DNA of 64,000 nt from Pseudooceanicola sp. (GCA_002709085.1 PAPR01000065.1:1-64000); one strand, 5' to 3'. Counted from the first letter of the stretch, positions 20,555 to 31,804 are shown. Translations and numbers: made by a program. The notes: generated by a model not told the origin, from the letters alone.

Positions 20555-21181
20555 ATGAGATCATCTAAATCACGTTCGCGCAATAAGTCGAACCGCAACC
20601 GGTCCGTCGGCAATATCGTAAACCGGGTGTTTGACTCCTCCGGCCCCGAGGGAAAAGTGCGCGGTACGCCCCAGCAAATCATCGACAAATACAACCAGTT
20701 GGCACGTGATGCCCAGCTGTCCGGTGATCGTGTGGCGACCGAGAATTTTCAGCAGCACGCCGAACATTACCTTCGGATGTTGAGTGTCGCGCAGAAAGAG
20801 CAGGACCAGCAGCGAGAGCAGCAGGAAAAGCAGCGCGAACAGCAAGATCAGGAAAACCGCAAGCGTCAGGCAGACCGTGATCGCGAGCGGGCCCGCCAAG
20901 AAGCCGAAGCAGCTGAGACCGTGCCTCAGTCCACACCGCAGGACCCCGGCGCCGGCGATCAACCCGACGTCATTGCGCCGGCCTCGAACGAGGCGGGTGG
21001 CAACCTTGTGGAGACGCCGGAAAGCCAGAGCGAACCCCAGCCCGCCGACGACACGAAGCCCGAGCCCAAGTCCAAGCCAAAGCGCAGCTACAATCGCAAG
21101 CCGCGTGCAAAAAAGGACCCCGAGGGCGGCAATGGCGGAAGCAGCGGCAGCGGCGAAGGAAATGCCGCTGCGGCCGAGTAA
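20555..21181 (+). CDS. DUF4167-like protein
   Basis: RSRNKSNRNRSVGNIVNRVFDSSGPEGKVRGTPQQIIDKYNQLARDAQLSGDRVATENFQQHAEHY; charged low-complexity C-terminus. Confidence 0.85.
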   Translation: MRSSKSRSRNKSNRNRSVGNIVNRVFDSSGPEGKVRGTPQQIIDKYNQLARDAQLSGDRVATENFQQHAEHYLRMLSVAQKEQDQQREQQEKQREQQDQENRKRQADRDRERARQEAEAAETVPQSTPQDPGAGDQPDVIAPASNEAGGNLVETPESQSEPQPADDTKPEPKSKPKRSYNRKPRAKKDPEGGNGGSSGSGEGNAAAAE

Positions 21182-21184
21182 TTT

Positions 21185-21400
21185 TCAACGCCGGTAGTGC
21201 TTTAGCACGTAGACGCGGATCGCGGAGGCCAGGCCGGTCTCCGTTCCGCGCGCCTCGTCGATCTCCACGGCCAAGGCATTCACCGCCTTTTGCTGCGATG
21301 CGGCAATATCGCGAAACGCCTGCCAAAATTCCGGCTCCAACGATACGCTTGTGCGGTGGCCCCTAAGTGTCAGGGAGTGTTTTTCCGGACGCCCTCCCAT
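21185..21400 (-). CDS. Ribbon-helix-helix domain protein
   Basis: MGGRPEKHSLTLRGHRTSVSLEPEFWQAFRDIAASQ. Confidence 0.8.
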   Translation of the reverse strand: MGGRPEKHSLTLRGHRTSVSLEPEFWQAFRDIAASQQKAVNALAVEIDEARGTETGLASAIRVYVLKHYRR

Positions 21401-21401
21401 C

Positions 21402-21662
21402 TCAAACCTCGTCGTCCCGCATATCGCCAGGCGCCTTTGGGCCCTGCGCGATGACCTGATCCGGGGTGTCGGGGGGAACATGTGCACGCGCCGTCAGCAC
21501 TTTGCCGTCAAGATCGCGGTCCGCCTTCGCATTCTGCGTTGTCATCTTGGTTTTCTCAGCCTTGGTTCGCCCGAACGCCACCGCATTGGCGTCGGCTTTC
21601 GCTCGCTTCTCGCTGCGGGCACGTGATTTTCGGGCGTGGTTCAGGTTCACGATTTTTGACAT
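21402..21662 (-). CDS. DUF4169-like small basic protein
   Basis: MSKIVNLNHARKSRARSEKRAKADANAVAFGRTKAEK. Confidence 0.8.
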   Translation of the reverse strand: MSKIVNLNHARKSRARSEKRAKADANAVAFGRTKAEKTKMTTQNAKADRDLDGKVLTARAHVPPDTPDQVIAQGPKAPGDMRDDEV

Positions 21663-21738
21663 AGCGGAAATGTAGAGCCGACAGTGTAAGAGACCAATGT
21701 CATTTGCGAAAATCTGATGAATGGATGCGAAAACAGAC

Positions 21739-21770
21739 AAAGGGCGGCCTCGTCGGACCGCCCTTTTTTA
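21739..21770. terminator. Intrinsic terminator downstream of fumC
   Basis: AAAGGGCGG-CCTCGTCGGA-CCGCCCTTTTTT. Confidence 0.7.
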
Positions 21771-21794
21771 CTTTGATCTGTCCGGCTCGAAGGT

Positions 21795-23189
21795 TCAGGA
21801 CTTCGGTCCGACCATGTCCTCGGGGCGCACCACCCGGTCAAAAGTCTCCGCGTCGACAAAACCAAGGGCGATCGCCTCTTCCTTGAGGGTCGTGCCGTTC
21901 TTGTGCGCGGTCTTGGCAACCTTGGTGGCATTGTCATAACCGATGGTGGGGGCCAGCGCCGTCACAAGCATCAGAGATTCCGTCATCAGCTTTTCGATGC
22001 GCGGCTCATTCGCTTCGATGCCGTTCAGCATCCGCTCGGTAAAGCTGTCGGCGACGTCGCCCAAAAGCTGCATGGATTGCAACAAGTTATAAGACATCAT
22101 CGGATTGTAGACGTTCAGTTCAAAATGACCCTGCGAACCGGCGAATTTCATCGCCGCATCATTGCCCATGACGTGCGCAGCAACCTGCGTCATCGCTTCG
22201 GCCTGAGTCGGGTTAACCTTGCCAGGCATGATGGAGGAGCCCGGTTCATTTTCCGGCAGGATCAATTCACCCAGCCCCGAGCGGGGGCCGGAGCCGAGAA
22301 AGCGGATATCATTCGCGATCTTGTACATCGCCCCTGCCACGGTCGCCAAGGCGCCGGACATGAAGACCATGGCGTCATGGGCCGCAAGCGCTTCGAACTT
22401 GTTGGGTGCGGTCACAAATGGCAGGTCGGTGATCTCGGCCATATGTGCGGCGACGGTTTCGCCCCAGCCCTCTTTCGTGTTGAGGCCGGTGCCGACCGCG
22501 GTGCCTCCCTGTGCCAGTTCGTAGATGTCCGGCAGCGCCAGTTCGATCCTCTTGATCCCCTGGCGGATCTGATGCGCGTAGCCCGAAAACTCCTGCCCCA
22601 AAGTCAGCGGTGTTGCGTCCTGCGTGTGGGTCCGGCCGATCTTGATGATGTCCTTGAATTGATCAGCCTTGGCGTCCAACCCCTTAAGAAGTTTATTCAA
22701 CCCCGGTAGCAGAACGTCTCGTACGGTCATCGCGGCGGCGATATGCATCGCCGTCGGGAAGGTGTCGTTGGAGGATTGACCCATGTTGCAGTGATCGTTT
22801 GGATGGACAGGATCCTTGGAGCCGATCTGACCGCCGAGGATCTCGATGGCGCGGTTCGCGATCACTTCGTTCGCGTTCATGTTGGATTGCGTACCAGAGC
22901 CCGTCTGCCAGACCACCAGCGGGAAGTTGTCGTCGAACTTGCCCTCAATGACTTCGCCCGCCGCCTGAATGATCGCATCGGCCAGTTTCGCGTCCAGGTC
23001 GCCGCTCGCCTTGTTCGCTTGCGCGCAGGCCTGTTTGATGACCCCAAGTGCGCGCACGATGGCGACCGGCTGCTTTTCCCAGCCAATCGGGAAATTCATG
23101 ATCGACCGCTGCGTCTGCGCGCCCCAGTATTTGTCCTCGGGCACTTCGAGGGGGCCGAAGCTGTCGCTTTCCGTGCGGGTATTGGTCAT
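21795..23189 (-). CDS. fumC: Class II fumarate hydratase
   Basis: [13 protein letters not shown] signature; [24 protein letters not shown]. Confidence 0.97.
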   Translation of the reverse strand: MTNTRTESDSFGPLEVPEDKYWGAQTQRSIMNFPIGWEKQPVAIVRALGVIKQACAQANKASGDLDAKLADAIIQAAGEVIEGKFDDNFPLVVWQTGSGTQSNMNANEVIANRAIEILGGQIGSKDPVHPNDHCNMGQSSNDTFPTAMHIAAAMTVRDVLLPGLNKLLKGLDAKADQFKDIIKIGRTHTQDATPLTLGQEFSGYAHQIRQGIKRIELALPDIYELAQGGTAVGTGLNTKEGWGETVAAHMAEITDLPFVTAPNKFEALAAHDAMVFMSGALATVAGAMYKIANDIRFLGSGPRSGLGELILPENEPGSSIMPGKVNPTQAEAMTQVAAHVMGNDAAMKFAGSQGHFELNVYNPMMSYNLLQSMQLLGDVADSFTERMLNGIEANEPRIEKLMTESLMLVTALAPTIGYDNATKVAKTAHKNGTTLKEEAIALGFVDAETFDRVVRPEDMVGPKS

Positions 23190-23302
23190 GGTCTTTCGAA
23201 CTCCGATGGCTGACGTCGCGCCTGCTATACGCGCTCACCCGCAGCCGCGCAATCGTGAGAAAAAGAACGCATCTGTTCATAAGCTCTCTTGTGTCAGAAT
23301 AG

Positions 23303-23914
23303 ATGTTCCGACATACTTCAAAGATGCCACGTAAACCCTCCCATACGCCTGAAAGTCTTGCCGATAGCGCCCTCGCGCAGTTCTGGCACGGCGGATACGA
23401 AGCCACATCAATGGATGTGCTGGTCAAGAAAACCGGTGTCAGCCGTCATGGCATCTATTCCGATTACGGTGGGAAGAAAGCGCTCTATCTTGCCTGTTTC
23501 TCGCGCTACCACGACCATGTCATCGCACCAGTGTTGAACCCCGTCACGGGGTCGGGCGACGGTATCGCCGCCATCGTCGGGTATTTCGGCCGCTTGGTGG
23601 AGATGGCGGAAGGGATCGGTCTACCGGGACCGGGCTGCTTTGTCGTCAATGCCTCGACAGAAACAGCGCCGCACGACCCGGACGTGGCTGCCAAGGTGGC
23701 GGATCACAACGCCCGGCTGGAAACGGCCTTTGCCACGGCGCTGGAGCGAGAAAACTCCACCCGGCTGCCTGTTGCGCACCGGCGCGCGCTAGCGCGGACG
23801 GTGGTGATTTTTTCCAACGGGTTGTGGACCGCGTCCCGCAGCGTTGAAAAACCCGACATCCTACGCGAACACGCCGCCGTTTTTCTCGATCTGCTGGAAT
23901 ACCGTCTGAAATAA
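23303..23914 (+). CDS. TetR/AcrR family regulator
   Basis: N-terminal HTH GYEATSMDVLVKKTGVSRHGIYSDYGGKKALYLACF. Confidence 0.88.
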   Translation: MFRHTSKMPRKPSHTPESLADSALAQFWHGGYEATSMDVLVKKTGVSRHGIYSDYGGKKALYLACFSRYHDHVIAPVLNPVTGSGDGIAAIVGYFGRLVEMAEGIGLPGPGCFVVNASTETAPHDPDVAAKVADHNARLETAFATALERENSTRLPVAHRRALARTVVIFSNGLWTASRSVEKPDILREHAAVFLDLLEYRLK

Positions 23915-24027
23915 TCTGATCGGTTTTACATTCATCTTTCCAGCCAATACGCTGAACGACATCATGAAAAGCGCGACATGAGGCCGTGCGGAACGATCGT
24001 TTTGCCGCTCAACAGCCTGCCATTAGC

Positions 24028-24513
24028 CTATTTGCGAAACTTATCCAATTGTACGATGTCGGCGTCCGGCGCGCTCTGATCCTTGGCACTGTCATTGCCG
24101 GAGTCGTCCTTGCTGTCGCGCTGCGAATGCGACGGTTCGGGATCGTCGTCGGATGTCTCGTCCTGCGTTTCGAACCGCAACCCGAATTCTACCGAAGGGT
24201 CCACGAAGGTCAAAATCGCGTCATAGGGGATATAAAGCCGTTCCGGCGAATCTCCGAAATTTAGTGTGATACCAAAGCCTTCGTCGGTCACGATAAGGTT
24301 GTCATACCAATGCTGCAGCACCACGGTCATCTCGCTCGGATAGCGATCCGTCAGCCAGTCGGCGATCTCGGTCGCGCTATGCGTGGTGTCGAAGGTGATA
24401 AAGAAATGATGGCTGCCCGGCAGTCCGTTGTCGGCCACGTCCTCCAGCACTTCCTGAATAAGCCCGCGCATGGCGCGATGCATCAAGTTACCGTAATCAA
24501 TCGAACGCGACAT
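24028..24513 (-). CDS. sspB: SspB family ClpXP adaptor
   Basis: MSRSIDYGNLMHRAMRGLIQEVLEDVADNGLPGSHHFFITFDTTHSATEIADWLTDRYPSEMTVVLQHWYDNL. Confidence 0.9.
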   Translation of the reverse strand: MSRSIDYGNLMHRAMRGLIQEVLEDVADNGLPGSHHFFITFDTTHSATEIADWLTDRYPSEMTVVLQHWYDNLIVTDEGFGITLNFGDSPERLYIPYDAILTFVDPSVEFGLRFETQDETSDDDPEPSHSQRDSKDDSGNDSAKDQSAPDADIVQLDKFRK

Positions 24514-24730
24514 AGAGACTTCCAGAGATTTCGCTTTGAGCATAGGGGATTCGCGCCAAAACGGAAGGGCTGTATGGCTGGATTCCCGCCCCGTGACCAG
24601 TCTCCGGGGACAGAGATGCCATTCCAGCGGGCCGCGCCCTATGTCGCTGGGTCAAACATGCCGGGTAAGGAAGGCCACCAAAGTCCAAATAGGGCCGAAA
24701 CCCGTAACTGGGACTGCGAAATAGTCTGGT

Positions 24731-25070
24731 AAAACAGGGGGTTAGTGCAGGCTTCTGTTGCCAGGTGCCTGCGAACCCCGCCTTACGTCGCTAAACGCAA
24801 GGGCTTAGAGTTTCGATTACTCGAACTGCTTACGCAGCGAGAGCAACCGGAGCACGATTGTCATTTGCAATTGTACTTGTCGGGCCGATACGGTGGCACC
24901 CCGCCGAAACAAAGCAAACCCCTTTAGACGTTCGTCGATCCTATTTCGACCCCATGACCCCCAAATGAAGGGTGTTTGGTGGAGTCGCCGGGTACCGCCC
25001 CCGGGTCCGATCCGCTTATTACGAGCGCGTTTATGTTCATAGTCTGTTGCCAGACAGTTGAGATATAGGG
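24731..25070 (-). ncRNA. ssrA: tmRNA, circularly permuted two-piece form; outer ends approximate
   Basis: Minus strand 24868-24830 reads GCAAATGACAATCGTGCTCCGGTTGCTCTCGCTGCGTAA = ANDNRAPVALAA*. Acceptor end GGACCCGGGGGCGGTACCCGGCGACTCCACCA ends at 24977, upstream of the coding-piece start GGGGTCATGGGGTCGAAATAGGATCGACG (~24961). GGGGTC pairs with GACTCC. 3' hairpin GGGGTTCGCAGGC...GCCTGCACTAACCCC followed by TTTT near 24731. Confidence 0.92.
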
Positions 25071-25160
25071 GTGATCCTGCGCGATTTCAAATGCGATCTT
25101 ACAGAAAAAGCGCTGATTTCGCGGGAGGGGCGGCCGTGACGGTCGCCCCTCAATGCAGCG

Positions 25161-26414
25161 TCAATCAGCGAGCCTGACAAGTGCATGACGCTTTTTACCT
25201 GCCGACAGTTTGATCGGGGTGGAAAGCGCCTCGGCGTGGATCATCAGACCCGCATCGCTCAGTGGTGCGTCATTCATGCGTGCGCCGTTCTCTGCAATCA
25301 GGCGCTTGGCCTCCTTGCCGGTCTTGGCGAGGCCCGTGCGCACGAAGAGCTGCGCGACGGAAACGCCGTTATCCGCCTCTTCCGCCGTCAGCTCCAGTGT
25401 CGGCAGATCGGCCCCGACGCCGCCCTTCTCAAAGACTTCGCGCGCCGTGGCTTCGGCGGCCTGGGCCGCGTCCTCACCGTGGCAGAGGGCAGTGACGGCA
25501 TTGGCCAGCGTGATTTTCGCGTCATTGATCTCGGACCCGCCGAGCGCGCCGAGGCGCTCGCATTCATCAACCGGAATCTCGGTATAGAGCTTGAGGAAAC
25601 GTCCCACATCCGCATCCGTGGTGTTGCGCCAGAACTGCCAGAACTCGTAGGGGCTGAGCATATCGGCGTTGAGCCAGATCGCACCGCCCTGGCTTTTGCC
25701 CATCTTGCGCCCGTCCGAGGTCGTCAGCAGAGGGGAGGTGAGGCCATAGATCTCGTGATCGAGCACCCGGCGCGTCAGATCGATCCCGTTGACGATATTG
25801 CCCCATTGATCCGACCCGCCCATTTGCAACAGGCAGCCATAACGACGGTTCAGTTCAAGGAAATCATAGGCTTGCAGGATCATGTAGTTGAATTCGAGGA
25901 ACGACAGCGACTGCTCACGATCGAGCCGCGACTTGACGCTTTCGAAACTCAGCATCCGGTTGACCGAAAAATGCCGCCCGATGTCGCGCAGGAAATCGAG
26001 GTAGTTCAGCTGGTCCAGCCACTCGGCGTTGTTGAGCATCAGCGCGTCCGTCGCGCCGTCGCCGTAGCTGAGGTACTTGGCAAAGACCTGTTGCATCCCG
26101 GCGATATTGTCGGTGATCTGTGCCGGGGTCAGCAGCGGGCGTTCGTCCGCGCGAAAGGACGGATCACCCACCTTGGTCGTGCCACCACCCATCAGGGTGA
26201 TCGGCTTGTGCCCGGTCTTTTGCAGCCAGCGCAGCATCATGATGTTGAGCAGATGACCGACATGCAGCGACTGTGCCGTCGCATCATAGCCGATATAGGT
26301 CGGAACCACCCCTTTGATCAGCGCGTCGTCAAGGCTTTGATAATCGGTGCAATCGGCGAGAAAGCCGCGCTCCATCATCACACTCATGAAGTCGGACTTG
26401 GGATGGTAGGTCAT
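25161..26414 (-). CDS. tyrS: Tyrosyl-tRNA synthetase
   Basis: [26 protein letters not shown] (HIGH-type) and [14 protein letters not shown] (KMSKS-type); S4-like C-terminus. Confidence 0.97.
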   Translation of the reverse strand: MTYHPKSDFMSVMMERGFLADCTDYQSLDDALIKGVVPTYIGYDATAQSLHVGHLLNIMMLRWLQKTGHKPITLMGGGTTKVGDPSFRADERPLLTPAQITDNIAGMQQVFAKYLSYGDGATDALMLNNAEWLDQLNYLDFLRDIGRHFSVNRMLSFESVKSRLDREQSLSFLEFNYMILQAYDFLELNRRYGCLLQMGGSDQWGNIVNGIDLTRRVLDHEIYGLTSPLLTTSDGRKMGKSQGGAIWLNADMLSPYEFWQFWRNTTDADVGRFLKLYTEIPVDECERLGALGGSEINDAKITLANAVTALCHGEDAAQAAEATAREVFEKGGVGADLPTLELTAEEADNGVSVAQLFVRTGLAKTGKEAKRLIAENGARMNDAPLSDAGLMIHAEALSTPIKLSAGKKRHALVRLAD

Positions 26415-26508
26415 GTCTCTTGTCCCGGGTTGCTGTGCAGGGCACTCTATAGGTCCAGGGTTGGCAAAGGAAAAGACCGTGTCGAGGGCAGGTGACAAGA
26501 AAGGGCCA

Positions 26509-27585
26509 ATGCGCGCCCTAGGGGCGATGTCGGGAACATCGCTGGATGGCGTGGACGCGGCGGTCGTGGTGACGGACGGGGTCGACTTGCTGGGGTTTGG
26601 CGAAAGCGATTATCGTCCCTATTCGGACGCGGAACGTGCAGTGCTGCGCGCCGCTTTGGGACTATGGCCCGACGATGACATTGCGGCAGCCAGTGAGGTG
26701 GTGATGCGCAGCCACGAGGCGCTGCTGACGACCTTTCGTGATATCGATCTCGTTGGGTTTCACGGTCAGACGCTCGCGCATGAACCGCAGGGGCGCGGCA
26801 CGCATCAGATCGGTGACGGTGACGCGCTGGCAATGGCGCTTGGCCGTCCGGTGGTCTGGGATTTCCGCTCGGCTGACATGGAACTGGGCGGTGAGGGCGC
26901 GCCGCTCGCCTCCTTCTATCACCATGCCTGCGCGCGCTGGATGGGGGCGGATGCGCCGGTCGCCTTTCTCAACATGGGGGGCGTCGGCAACCTGACATGG
27001 GTGGATCCGCGCCTGCAACGCCCCGAAGAGCCGGGGGCGCTGCTGGCTTTTGACACTGGCCCCGCGAATGCGCCGGTAAACGATTTGATGCAGGCGCGGC
27101 TCGGCGTATCGTTTGACGAAGATGGCAAGCTTGCCCTGCAGGGACAGGTCGAATCCGGCGCGCTGGAGCTGTTTCTCGGCGATCCCTATTTCTCTCGAAT
27201 GCCACCGAAGTCACTGGACCGAAACGCTTTTCCGGAGATGATGTCGCTGGTTCGGGAGTTGGAAGACGCCGATGCCGCCGCGACCCTGATGGGCATGGCG
27301 GCGGCCTCTGTTCTACGCGGGATGGAGCATTGCCCCGAGCCGCCGCAACAGCTTTTCGTGACGGGTGGCGGGCGCAAGAACCCGGTGTTGATGGAGATGC
27401 TGAGCGTCTCGCTCGATTGCGAGGTTCTGCCGGTTGAGGAGGTCGGACTGGACGGTGACATGCTCGAAGCGCAGGCCTTTGGCTATCTTGCGGTGCGGGT
27501 CTCGCGCGGGCTGCCGACCTCTTGCCCATCAACGACGGGGGTGCGTATGGCAGTTGGCGGCGGGCAGGTGTCGCGCGCAAGCTAG
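26509..27585 (+). CDS. anmK: Anhydro-N-acetylmuramic acid kinase
   Basis: [50 protein letters not shown]. Confidence 0.94.
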   Translation: MRALGAMSGTSLDGVDAAVVVTDGVDLLGFGESDYRPYSDAERAVLRAALGLWPDDDIAAASEVVMRSHEALLTTFRDIDLVGFHGQTLAHEPQGRGTHQIGDGDALAMALGRPVVWDFRSADMELGGEGAPLASFYHHACARWMGADAPVAFLNMGGVGNLTWVDPRLQRPEEPGALLAFDTGPANAPVNDLMQARLGVSFDEDGKLALQGQVESGALELFLGDPYFSRMPPKSLDRNAFPEMMSLVRELEDADAAATLMGMAAASVLRGMEHCPEPPQQLFVTGGGRKNPVLMEMLSVSLDCEVLPVEEVGLDGDMLEAQAFGYLAVRVSRGLPTSCPSTTGVRMAVGGGQVSRAS

Positions 27586-27752
27586 GTTGCAAAGGGAATG
27601 GTAGGGGACATTTGCGGGCCGGAGGCACGACCTTCGGCGGTACCTTCGGCGGGGCGTTGCCGACCGTAGATCCGCGGGAACTTCGCGATAGCGGATCGGT
27701 TGGTCATGGAGCCGGGCAAATGCCCGAAACTGACTTAACCAAGGAGGCCGAA

Positions 27753-28313
27753 ATGCCAGAGATTACAAAATCCCGCATCGCGATCCTGTCCACCAATGGA
27801 TTCGAGCAGAGCGAATTGGAAGTGCCGCGCGACAAACTGAAAGAGGCCGGCGCCGAGGTTCATGTGATTTCCCCCGATGGCGAGACCATCACCGGCTGGT
27901 CCGGCAAGAATTGGGGCAATGATGTCACGGTCGATAAGGGGCTGAAGGACATCAGCGCCTCTGACTATGACGCGCTGGTTTTGCCGGGCGGTCAGATCAA
28001 CCCCGATATCCTGCGCACGAAACCCGAGGCTGTCGAGTTCGTCAAGGCGATGTACAACGCTGGCAAAGTGGTCGCTGCGATTTGCCACGGTCCCTGGATG
28101 CTGATCGAAGCCGGGATCGCGAAGGGGCGCAAGATGACGTCCTATCCCTCGATCCGCACCGATGTGGAAAACGCCGGAGCGACGTGGCACGACGAACCCG
28201 TGATCGCAGATCAGGGACTAGTGACTTCGCGCAACCCTGACGATCTGGACGCCTTCAGCGCCAAGATCATTGAGGAGATCGAAGAGGGGCGCCACGACCG
28301 CGCCGCCGCTTGA
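27753..28313 (+). CDS. DJ-1/PfpI family protein
   Basis: ILSTNGFEQSELEVPRDKL...VVAAICHGPWML nucleophile elbow; AAGGAGG upstream of ATG. Confidence 0.92.
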   Translation: MPEITKSRIAILSTNGFEQSELEVPRDKLKEAGAEVHVISPDGETITGWSGKNWGNDVTVDKGLKDISASDYDALVLPGGQINPDILRTKPEAVEFVKAMYNAGKVVAAICHGPWMLIEAGIAKGRKMTSYPSIRTDVENAGATWHDEPVIADQGLVTSRNPDDLDAFSAKIIEEIEEGRHDRAAA

Positions 28314-28331
28314 TCCTTACTTAGCAGAACG

Positions 28332-28367
28332 AATTGCAGCCGGTTGATCCGGCTGCAATTTTCTTTT
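28332..28367 (+). terminator. Intrinsic terminator
   Basis: AATTGCAGCCGG-TTGAT-CCGGCTGCAATTTTCTTTT. Confidence 0.85.
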
Positions 28368-28405
28368 CAGAATGATCTGTCAGTTATTCGGCCGAACCCG
28401 CTATA

Positions 28406-29617
28406 CTACGCCAGCGCCGCTTGCAGGTTTTCGTCAATCTTCTCAAGAAACCCCATCGTCGTCAGCCAGCCTTGATCCGGACCAACGAGCAAGGCCAGAT
28501 CCTTGGTCATATGTCCGTCTTCGACCGTCGCGACGATCACCTTTTCCAGCGTGTCGGCAAAGCCCATCAGTTTTGCGTTGTCATCCAGCTTGGCCCGATG
28601 CTTCAGTCCGCCGGTCCAGGCAAAGATAGAGGCGATGGAATTCGTGGATGTCGCCTCTCCGGCCTGATGTTGGCGGTAATGGCGGGTGACGGTGCCATGG
28701 GCCGCTTCGGATTCAACAATCAGGCCGTCCGGCGTCATCAATTGAGAACTCATCATACCGAGAGACCCAAAGCCCTGCGCGACCGTATCCGATTGCACGT
28801 CGCCGTCGTAATTCTTGCACGCCCAGACGAAACCGCCGTTCCATTTCATGCAACAGGCGACCATGTCGTCGATCAGGCGGTGTTCGTACCAGATCTCGGC
28901 CTTCTCGAAGGCCTCTTTGAATTCCGCTTCATAAACCTCCTCGAAGATTTGCAGGAACTGGCCGTCGTATTGCTTGAGGATGGTGTTCTTGGTCGAAAGG
29001 TAAACTGGCCAACCGAGTTGCAGCCCATAGTTCAGGGAGGCCCGCGCAAAGTCGCGGATGGAATCATCGAGGTTGTACATGCCCATGTAAACGCCCGAGG
29101 ACGGCGCCTGATAGACCTCCCGTTCGATCACCGTGCCATCGTCCCCGGTGAAGGTCATGGTCAGCTTGCCGGGGCCGGGGAACTTCATGTCCGAGGCCTT
29201 GTATTGATCGCCAAAAGCGTGGCGGCCAATCACGATCGGCTTGGTCCAGCCGGGGACCAGACGGGGCACGTTGCGGCAGATGATGGGCTGGCGAAAGACC
29301 ACCCCGCCAAGGATGTTGCGGATCGTGCCATTGGGCGATTTCCACATCTCCTTCAGGCCGAATTCCTCGACCCGTGCCTCATCCGGGGTGATCGTGGCAC
29401 ATTTGACGGCAACGCCGACCTCCTTGGTCTTTTCGGCGGCGTCGATGGTGATCTGGTCGCTGGTACGGTCGCGCTCTTCGATGCCGAGGTCATAATAGAG
29501 AAGATCGACGTCGAGATAGGGCAGGATCAGCTTGTCCTTGATGAACTGCCAGATAATCCGGGTCATCTCGTCGCCGTCCATCTCTACGATCGGGTTGTCT
29601 ACCTTGATCTTGCTCAT
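28406..29617 (-). CDS. icd: Isocitrate dehydrogenase (NADP+)
   Basis: [52 protein letters not shown]. Confidence 0.97.
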   Translation of the reverse strand: MSKIKVDNPIVEMDGDEMTRIIWQFIKDKLILPYLDVDLLYYDLGIEERDRTSDQITIDAAEKTKEVGVAVKCATITPDEARVEEFGLKEMWKSPNGTIRNILGGVVFRQPIICRNVPRLVPGWTKPIVIGRHAFGDQYKASDMKFPGPGKLTMTFTGDDGTVIEREVYQAPSSGVYMGMYNLDDSIRDFARASLNYGLQLGWPVYLSTKNTILKQYDGQFLQIFEEVYEAEFKEAFEKAEIWYEHRLIDDMVACCMKWNGGFVWACKNYDGDVQSDTVAQGFGSLGMMSSQLMTPDGLIVESEAAHGTVTRHYRQHQAGEATSTNSIASIFAWTGGLKHRAKLDDNAKLMGFADTLEKVIVATVEDGHMTKDLALLVGPDQGWLTTMGFLEKIDENLQAALA

Positions 29618-29732
29618 CAGAACTCCTTTCGGGCTGCGTTCCCGCGATAGATAGCCTGATCGCCTCCTTCGGGAAAGAAGGGACGCCTTTGCACGGAGTT
29701 ATTTCGCGGCTCGCGCCCGATTTGCGCAAAAT

Positions 29733-30950
29733 TTATCGCTGGCTCGTCTCTGCGGGACGATCCAACCGGCGCATACGGATCAGCGAAGGCACGGCGAGGG
29801 TAAGAGCGATCAGCGAACCGACAATCTGGGGGAGGGTCGTCTGGTTAAACAGCTGCGCGATCAAGGTAGCGAGAATGCCGGCACTGATCGTCGAGATTGC
29901 GCCCATAACGCTGGCGGCCAACCCCGCAATATGGCCTAACGGCTCCATCGCGAGGGCGTTCAGGTTTCCGATTGTCAGACCCATCTGATAAAAAATCACG
30001 CCCTGCCAGACCACGTAGACCCAGAAATACACCTTTGCATTCAGTCCAATGAGGCTCAGCACCAGCATGATCGCGGTCAGGCCCAGCGTGATCGCGATGG
30101 CGAGAGAGATGATCGCCCGCATGCCGTAGCGCATGACGAATATCGCATTTACCAACGACGAGCTCGCACAGAAGGCCCCGACGGCAAAGAAAAAGATCGC
30201 AAATTGATCGCCACGCTCAAAGATCAGGTCGAACGTCGGCTGGATCAGCGATATCGCGCTGAACAACAGCGTAAAGACAAGCGTTTGCACAAAGATCGAG
30301 TGCCGCACCATTGGCAGCGTCATCATGTGGCGGGTCGCCGCCCATAGCGCGGCCAGGCGAAAGGGGCGACGCTGATCGATCGGCAAAGGCTCTGCCAGCC
30401 GAAAGTTGAGCCAGCCTGTCGCGATGGTCGCGAAAAGGATGAAGGACAGGAATATGCTGCGCCAGCCGCCGATCGCGATCACGCCCGACCCGAGCAATGG
30501 CGCGAGGGCCGGGACAATCGCGAAGACGATCATGATGAACGACACGATCCGCGCCATCTCGCGTCCCGCATAGAGATCACGCACGATGGCGATGGAGACG
30601 ACGCGCGGACCCGCCGCGCCGATGCCCTGCATGACGCGCGCCGCGACCATCAGTTCAATCGACGGCGCCGCCCAGGCCAGCGTCGCGCCCAGCACATAAA
30701 GCGCAGCCCCGAGGTTGATCACCGTCTTGCGCCCAAAGGTGTCAGACAATGGGCCCGTGAACAGCGTGCCGACCCCCATTCCGACGATGAACGCCGAGAG
30801 GACCAATTGCGCGTAGTTCGGGGCCTGCGGGCTCAGCTCTGCGGCGATAACCGGCATCGCGGGCAGCATGGAGTCGATGGAAAAGGCGACGGTGGCCACC
30901 ATCATAGCCATCATCGCGACAAATTCGGATTGCGAGACCCTGCTTTTCAT
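29733..30950 (-). CDS. MFS transporter, Bcr/CflA-like
   Basis: Multiple TM helices; GPLSDTFGRKTVI motif A. Confidence 0.88.
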   Translation of the reverse strand: MKSRVSQSEFVAMMAMMVATVAFSIDSMLPAMPVIAAELSPQAPNYAQLVLSAFIVGMGVGTLFTGPLSDTFGRKTVINLGAALYVLGATLAWAAPSIELMVAARVMQGIGAAGPRVVSIAIVRDLYAGREMARIVSFIMIVFAIVPALAPLLGSGVIAIGGWRSIFLSFILFATIATGWLNFRLAEPLPIDQRRPFRLAALWAATRHMMTLPMVRHSIFVQTLVFTLLFSAISLIQPTFDLIFERGDQFAIFFFAVGAFCASSSLVNAIFVMRYGMRAIISLAIAITLGLTAIMLVLSLIGLNAKVYFWVYVVWQGVIFYQMGLTIGNLNALAMEPLGHIAGLAASVMGAISTISAGILATLIAQLFNQTTLPQIVGSLIALTLAVPSLIRMRRLDRPAETSQR

Positions 30951-31010
30951 CTGACCCTCCGCGTCTTGCCGTCCGGTCCGCGTGTTCTTGCCCTGAGGCG
31001 CTGTGATCGC

Positions 31011-31661
31011 TCAGGCCAGATCGGCGGAAATCTCGTCGATGACCTTCAGCCATAATTCGGGGGGCTGTGCGCCCGGCACGGCATGCTGGCTGCCTACCAC
31101 AAAGGTCGGTACGGCATTGACGCCCATCTCGCGCGAGTTCTTGTCGCGATCGCGGATCGCCGCCTCGTCCGCGTCGGAGTTCAAGAGCCGCAGAACAACG
31201 GCCGCATCCATGCCGGCGCTATCCGCGACATCGGCCAGGACATCACGGTCCCCGATATCGCGACCATCGACGAAATTCGCCTTGAACAGTGCGTCGACCA
31301 CCGCGCTTTGGTGCCCGTCGATACCCGCCCAATGGATCAGGCGATGGGCGTCGAGGGTGTTTGGCGTGCGGCTGATCGCGTCGAGGTTCGCCTCCACGCC
31401 GATCTCGCGAAAATGCTCCGCGATCTTGCCGTAGACCTGTTGGGCGCTGTCGGGATTGCCGAACTTGGCCGAGAGATAACCCTTACGGGACATGCCTTCG
31501 CGCGGCATGTCGGGGTTGAGCTGAAAGGGATGCCATTCAACCACAAAGGGATGATCGGGCCGCTCGGCCAGGGCGCGTTCCAGTTGGACCTTGCCGATGT
31601 AACACCAAGGGCAGATCGGATCGGACAGGATGTCGAGCTTTACGACCTTTTTCTCTTCCAT
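31011..31661 (-). CDS. DsbA family oxidoreductase, FrnE-like
   Basis: DILSDPICPWCYIGKVQLERAL (CPWC) ... GVNAVPTFVVG. Confidence 0.9.
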   Translation of the reverse strand: MEEKKVVKLDILSDPICPWCYIGKVQLERALAERPDHPFVVEWHPFQLNPDMPREGMSRKGYLSAKFGNPDSAQQVYGKIAEHFREIGVEANLDAISRTPNTLDAHRLIHWAGIDGHQSAVVDALFKANFVDGRDIGDRDVLADVADSAGMDAAVVLRLLNSDADEAAIRDRDKNSREMGVNAVPTFVVGSQHAVPGAQPPELWLKVIDEISADLA

Positions 31662-31804
31662 TTCGGGGCCTTTCTTCATCATCTGCAGGGCGCAAACGCG
31701 CCGTCATGAATGGTTCGCCTCTCATGGTTCGCTTTTGCGCCGATGACTGGCCGAGGTCCAGCCACAATGACGCGGCTTAATGTGCGCAAGCGAGCATCGT
31801 GGCG

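Noticed and set aside
25185-26495. 436-aa plus-strand ORF
   Set aside because: Antisense shadow of tyrS.
28421-29650. 409-aa plus-strand ORF
   Set aside because: Antisense shadow of icd.
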